Source of the DNA: Paragorgia papillata | Lineage: Eukaryota > Cnidaria > Anthozoa > Scleralcyonacea > Coralliidae | Direction: 5' to 3' | Length of the DNA: 64,000 bases | NCBI GenBank assembly: GCA_035771165.1 | Contig: JAWNZC010000091.1 | Location: forward strand, 1,711,001 to 1,775,000 | Part shown: positions 63,005-64,000 of the stretch, piece after piece | How positions within the stretch are numbered: the first letter of the stretch is position 1 | Layout: every line of letters begins with the position of its first letter | Program-made: the position numbers and the translations under genes | Notes under the pieces: generated by a model | Told to the model about the DNA's origin: nothing | Databases searched by the model: none | Seen by the model: only the letters and a program-made list of their open reading frames with translations

Positions 63005-63675
63005 CCAAGGCGTTCCTTCCTGTTACAAGGTAAGTAACCGTATTGATTGCCCTTCAACGAAAGATTTTTCTCTGTGGCTATTCATCTGTAGTTTGCCTGT
63101 CTAAATGGCGTATCAGTTGTAGCTGTGAACGGCTCTTTGTAAATTTGCCATTACTTGAAATTGACACACTCGGTGACGCCTTTTAAATCATTTGTTGGAT
63201 AAACATGGCCATCCGAGACAGTATTCTAGGCCTGTTTTGGCGCGAAAATATACAGGCCGTGAGTCGGAATTCAAGTCTTTTCAAAAGCTACATCTCCAAT
63301 GTACTATCACTTGGACTTTTGACTGCTGTGTTTGATTTCGCATACCCTTGGTAGCTGCTTTGGTTCCTGTCTTCGCATAACCAGTAGGTTATTGAAGTTC
63401 TAGAGCTAAGTTTAAGTTGTAAATATAAAAGATATATGCACTAAAACTTGCATTTTCTCTAAAATCCTTCGGTGTTTTTTTCGCTGTGTTGTATATACTT
63501 CAAATAGTTGTTAAAACAGCGAGTTTACAATAATTTCGTAACATAGATATTACATAGCTAGCTTTCGAATTCTAAATTCTATTTCCAGCTAGTTCTTTTA
63601 TAAATATAATATATAAATCAGTCCAGGCAAAGGTTAAACTTCACAAATACAACAATATTTGACATAAATTTGTAG
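63005..63675. other. Likely intron
   Basis: AT-rich sequence from the donor at about 63031 to the TTTGTAG acceptor at 63675; no exon seen inside. Confidence 0.4.
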
Positions 63676-64000
63676 TTTTATTCTTGGTGGAAAGAAAATC
63701 TACACCAACAATATCCCCACATTGTTAACCACTGACACAAATCAGAAACATGGAAGGAAGATACTGAACAAGCCTGAAATTTCTTTGCAAGCAGTTGCAT
63801 TGGATAATGAAGTGAACGATGAGAATGAACAAACGCCTGAAACAAGTGATGATAAAGAACCAACAAAACATTTGCCCAATGAAGCCAAACTTAAAGAACA
63901 AATTGAAATGCTACAATCAAAATACGATATTCTTGAAAAGAAATATGCAGATGATATTAAAGAAACAGAGCAGTGTTTATTTCGAATGGAAAGATTTATT
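63676..64000 (+). CDS. 5' part of a coiled-coil, transposase-like protein (runs off the window)
   Basis: After a TTTGTAG acceptor the frame starting FILGGKKIYTNNIPTLLTTD stays open to the window end (107 codons). It has an acidic linker, then a heptad-like coiled coil (EAKLKEQIEMLQSKYDILEK), then CLFRMERFI. The arrangement of linker, coiled coil and 'C-F-R-ERF' recalls animal THAP/HTH_Tnp_4-type transposase proteins ahead of their DDE domain. That is a weak resemblance. The upstream exon must end in phase 2; the small ORFs at 62786-63004 do not obviously provide it. Confidence 0.5.

Overview
This is a window of an animal-type nuclear genome: split genes with GT/AG introns, AATAAA signals, LINE, BEL/Pao, SINE and MITE relics, PHD and C2H2 fingers, and no operons. 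The repertoire (intron-rich transposase-like genes, AACGTT-type palindromic MITEs, BEL/Pao, large nested DNA elements) suggests an early-branching metazoan such as a sponge or cnidarian. That placement is an impression, not a proof.

Layout. 1-127 is a short flank that can be read as a terminal exon on the minus strand. 130-24172 is one giant simple-sequence block of two 9-bp satellites, AGTAGTAAT (to about 8697) and then CCACTACTA, with opposite strand asymmetry. 24499-29679 (minus) is a ten-exon gene for a tnp2-like transposase-family protein. A divergent gene starts at 30055 (plus) and encodes an acidic/Gln-rich protein. It is cut by a LINE at about 31485; probable 3' exons reappear at 41937-42612.

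The LINE (minus) is itself split by a complete 8753-bp DNA transposon (31994-40746). This has 51-bp perfect terminal inverted repeats and a TTA target duplication. It carries one nine-exon gene (minus, 40518 to 33143): a PB1/ubiquitin-like N-terminus, a coiled coil, a DDE-like core with a Cys-rich region, and two C-terminal ING-like PHD fingers. Removing it restores the LINE reverse-transcriptase frame exactly. This is the most striking object in the window and may be an undescribed type of transposon with a chromatin reader.

43951-52300 is repeat-dominated. A 150-bp tandem repeat is followed by three elements nested like dolls: an outer AACGTT-palindrome element (about 45155-51950), a CAGGGGCGG-ended element (45977-51449, ACAGT duplication), and an inner foldback element (47189-50550, 9-bp imperfect duplication). 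The arms of the last are inverted arrays of about 210-bp repeats.

52648-53439 (plus) holds a C2H2 zinc-finger ORF and a terminal coding exon of unknown family. 55531-58035 (minus) holds four exons of a methyltransferase-like gene with a permuted motif order. Its 5' side abuts a degenerate BEL/Pao retrotransposon (about 58045-60990, plus), which is in turn cut by a second LINE tail (to about 61690). 61820-61929 is (GGGTAA)n. 62786-64000 holds small ORFs and the start of a transposase-like or coiled-coil protein running off the window.

Most genes here look transposon-derived. They do not form a pathway; they record successive insertions. No sequence search was possible, so family names rest on motifs read by eye.
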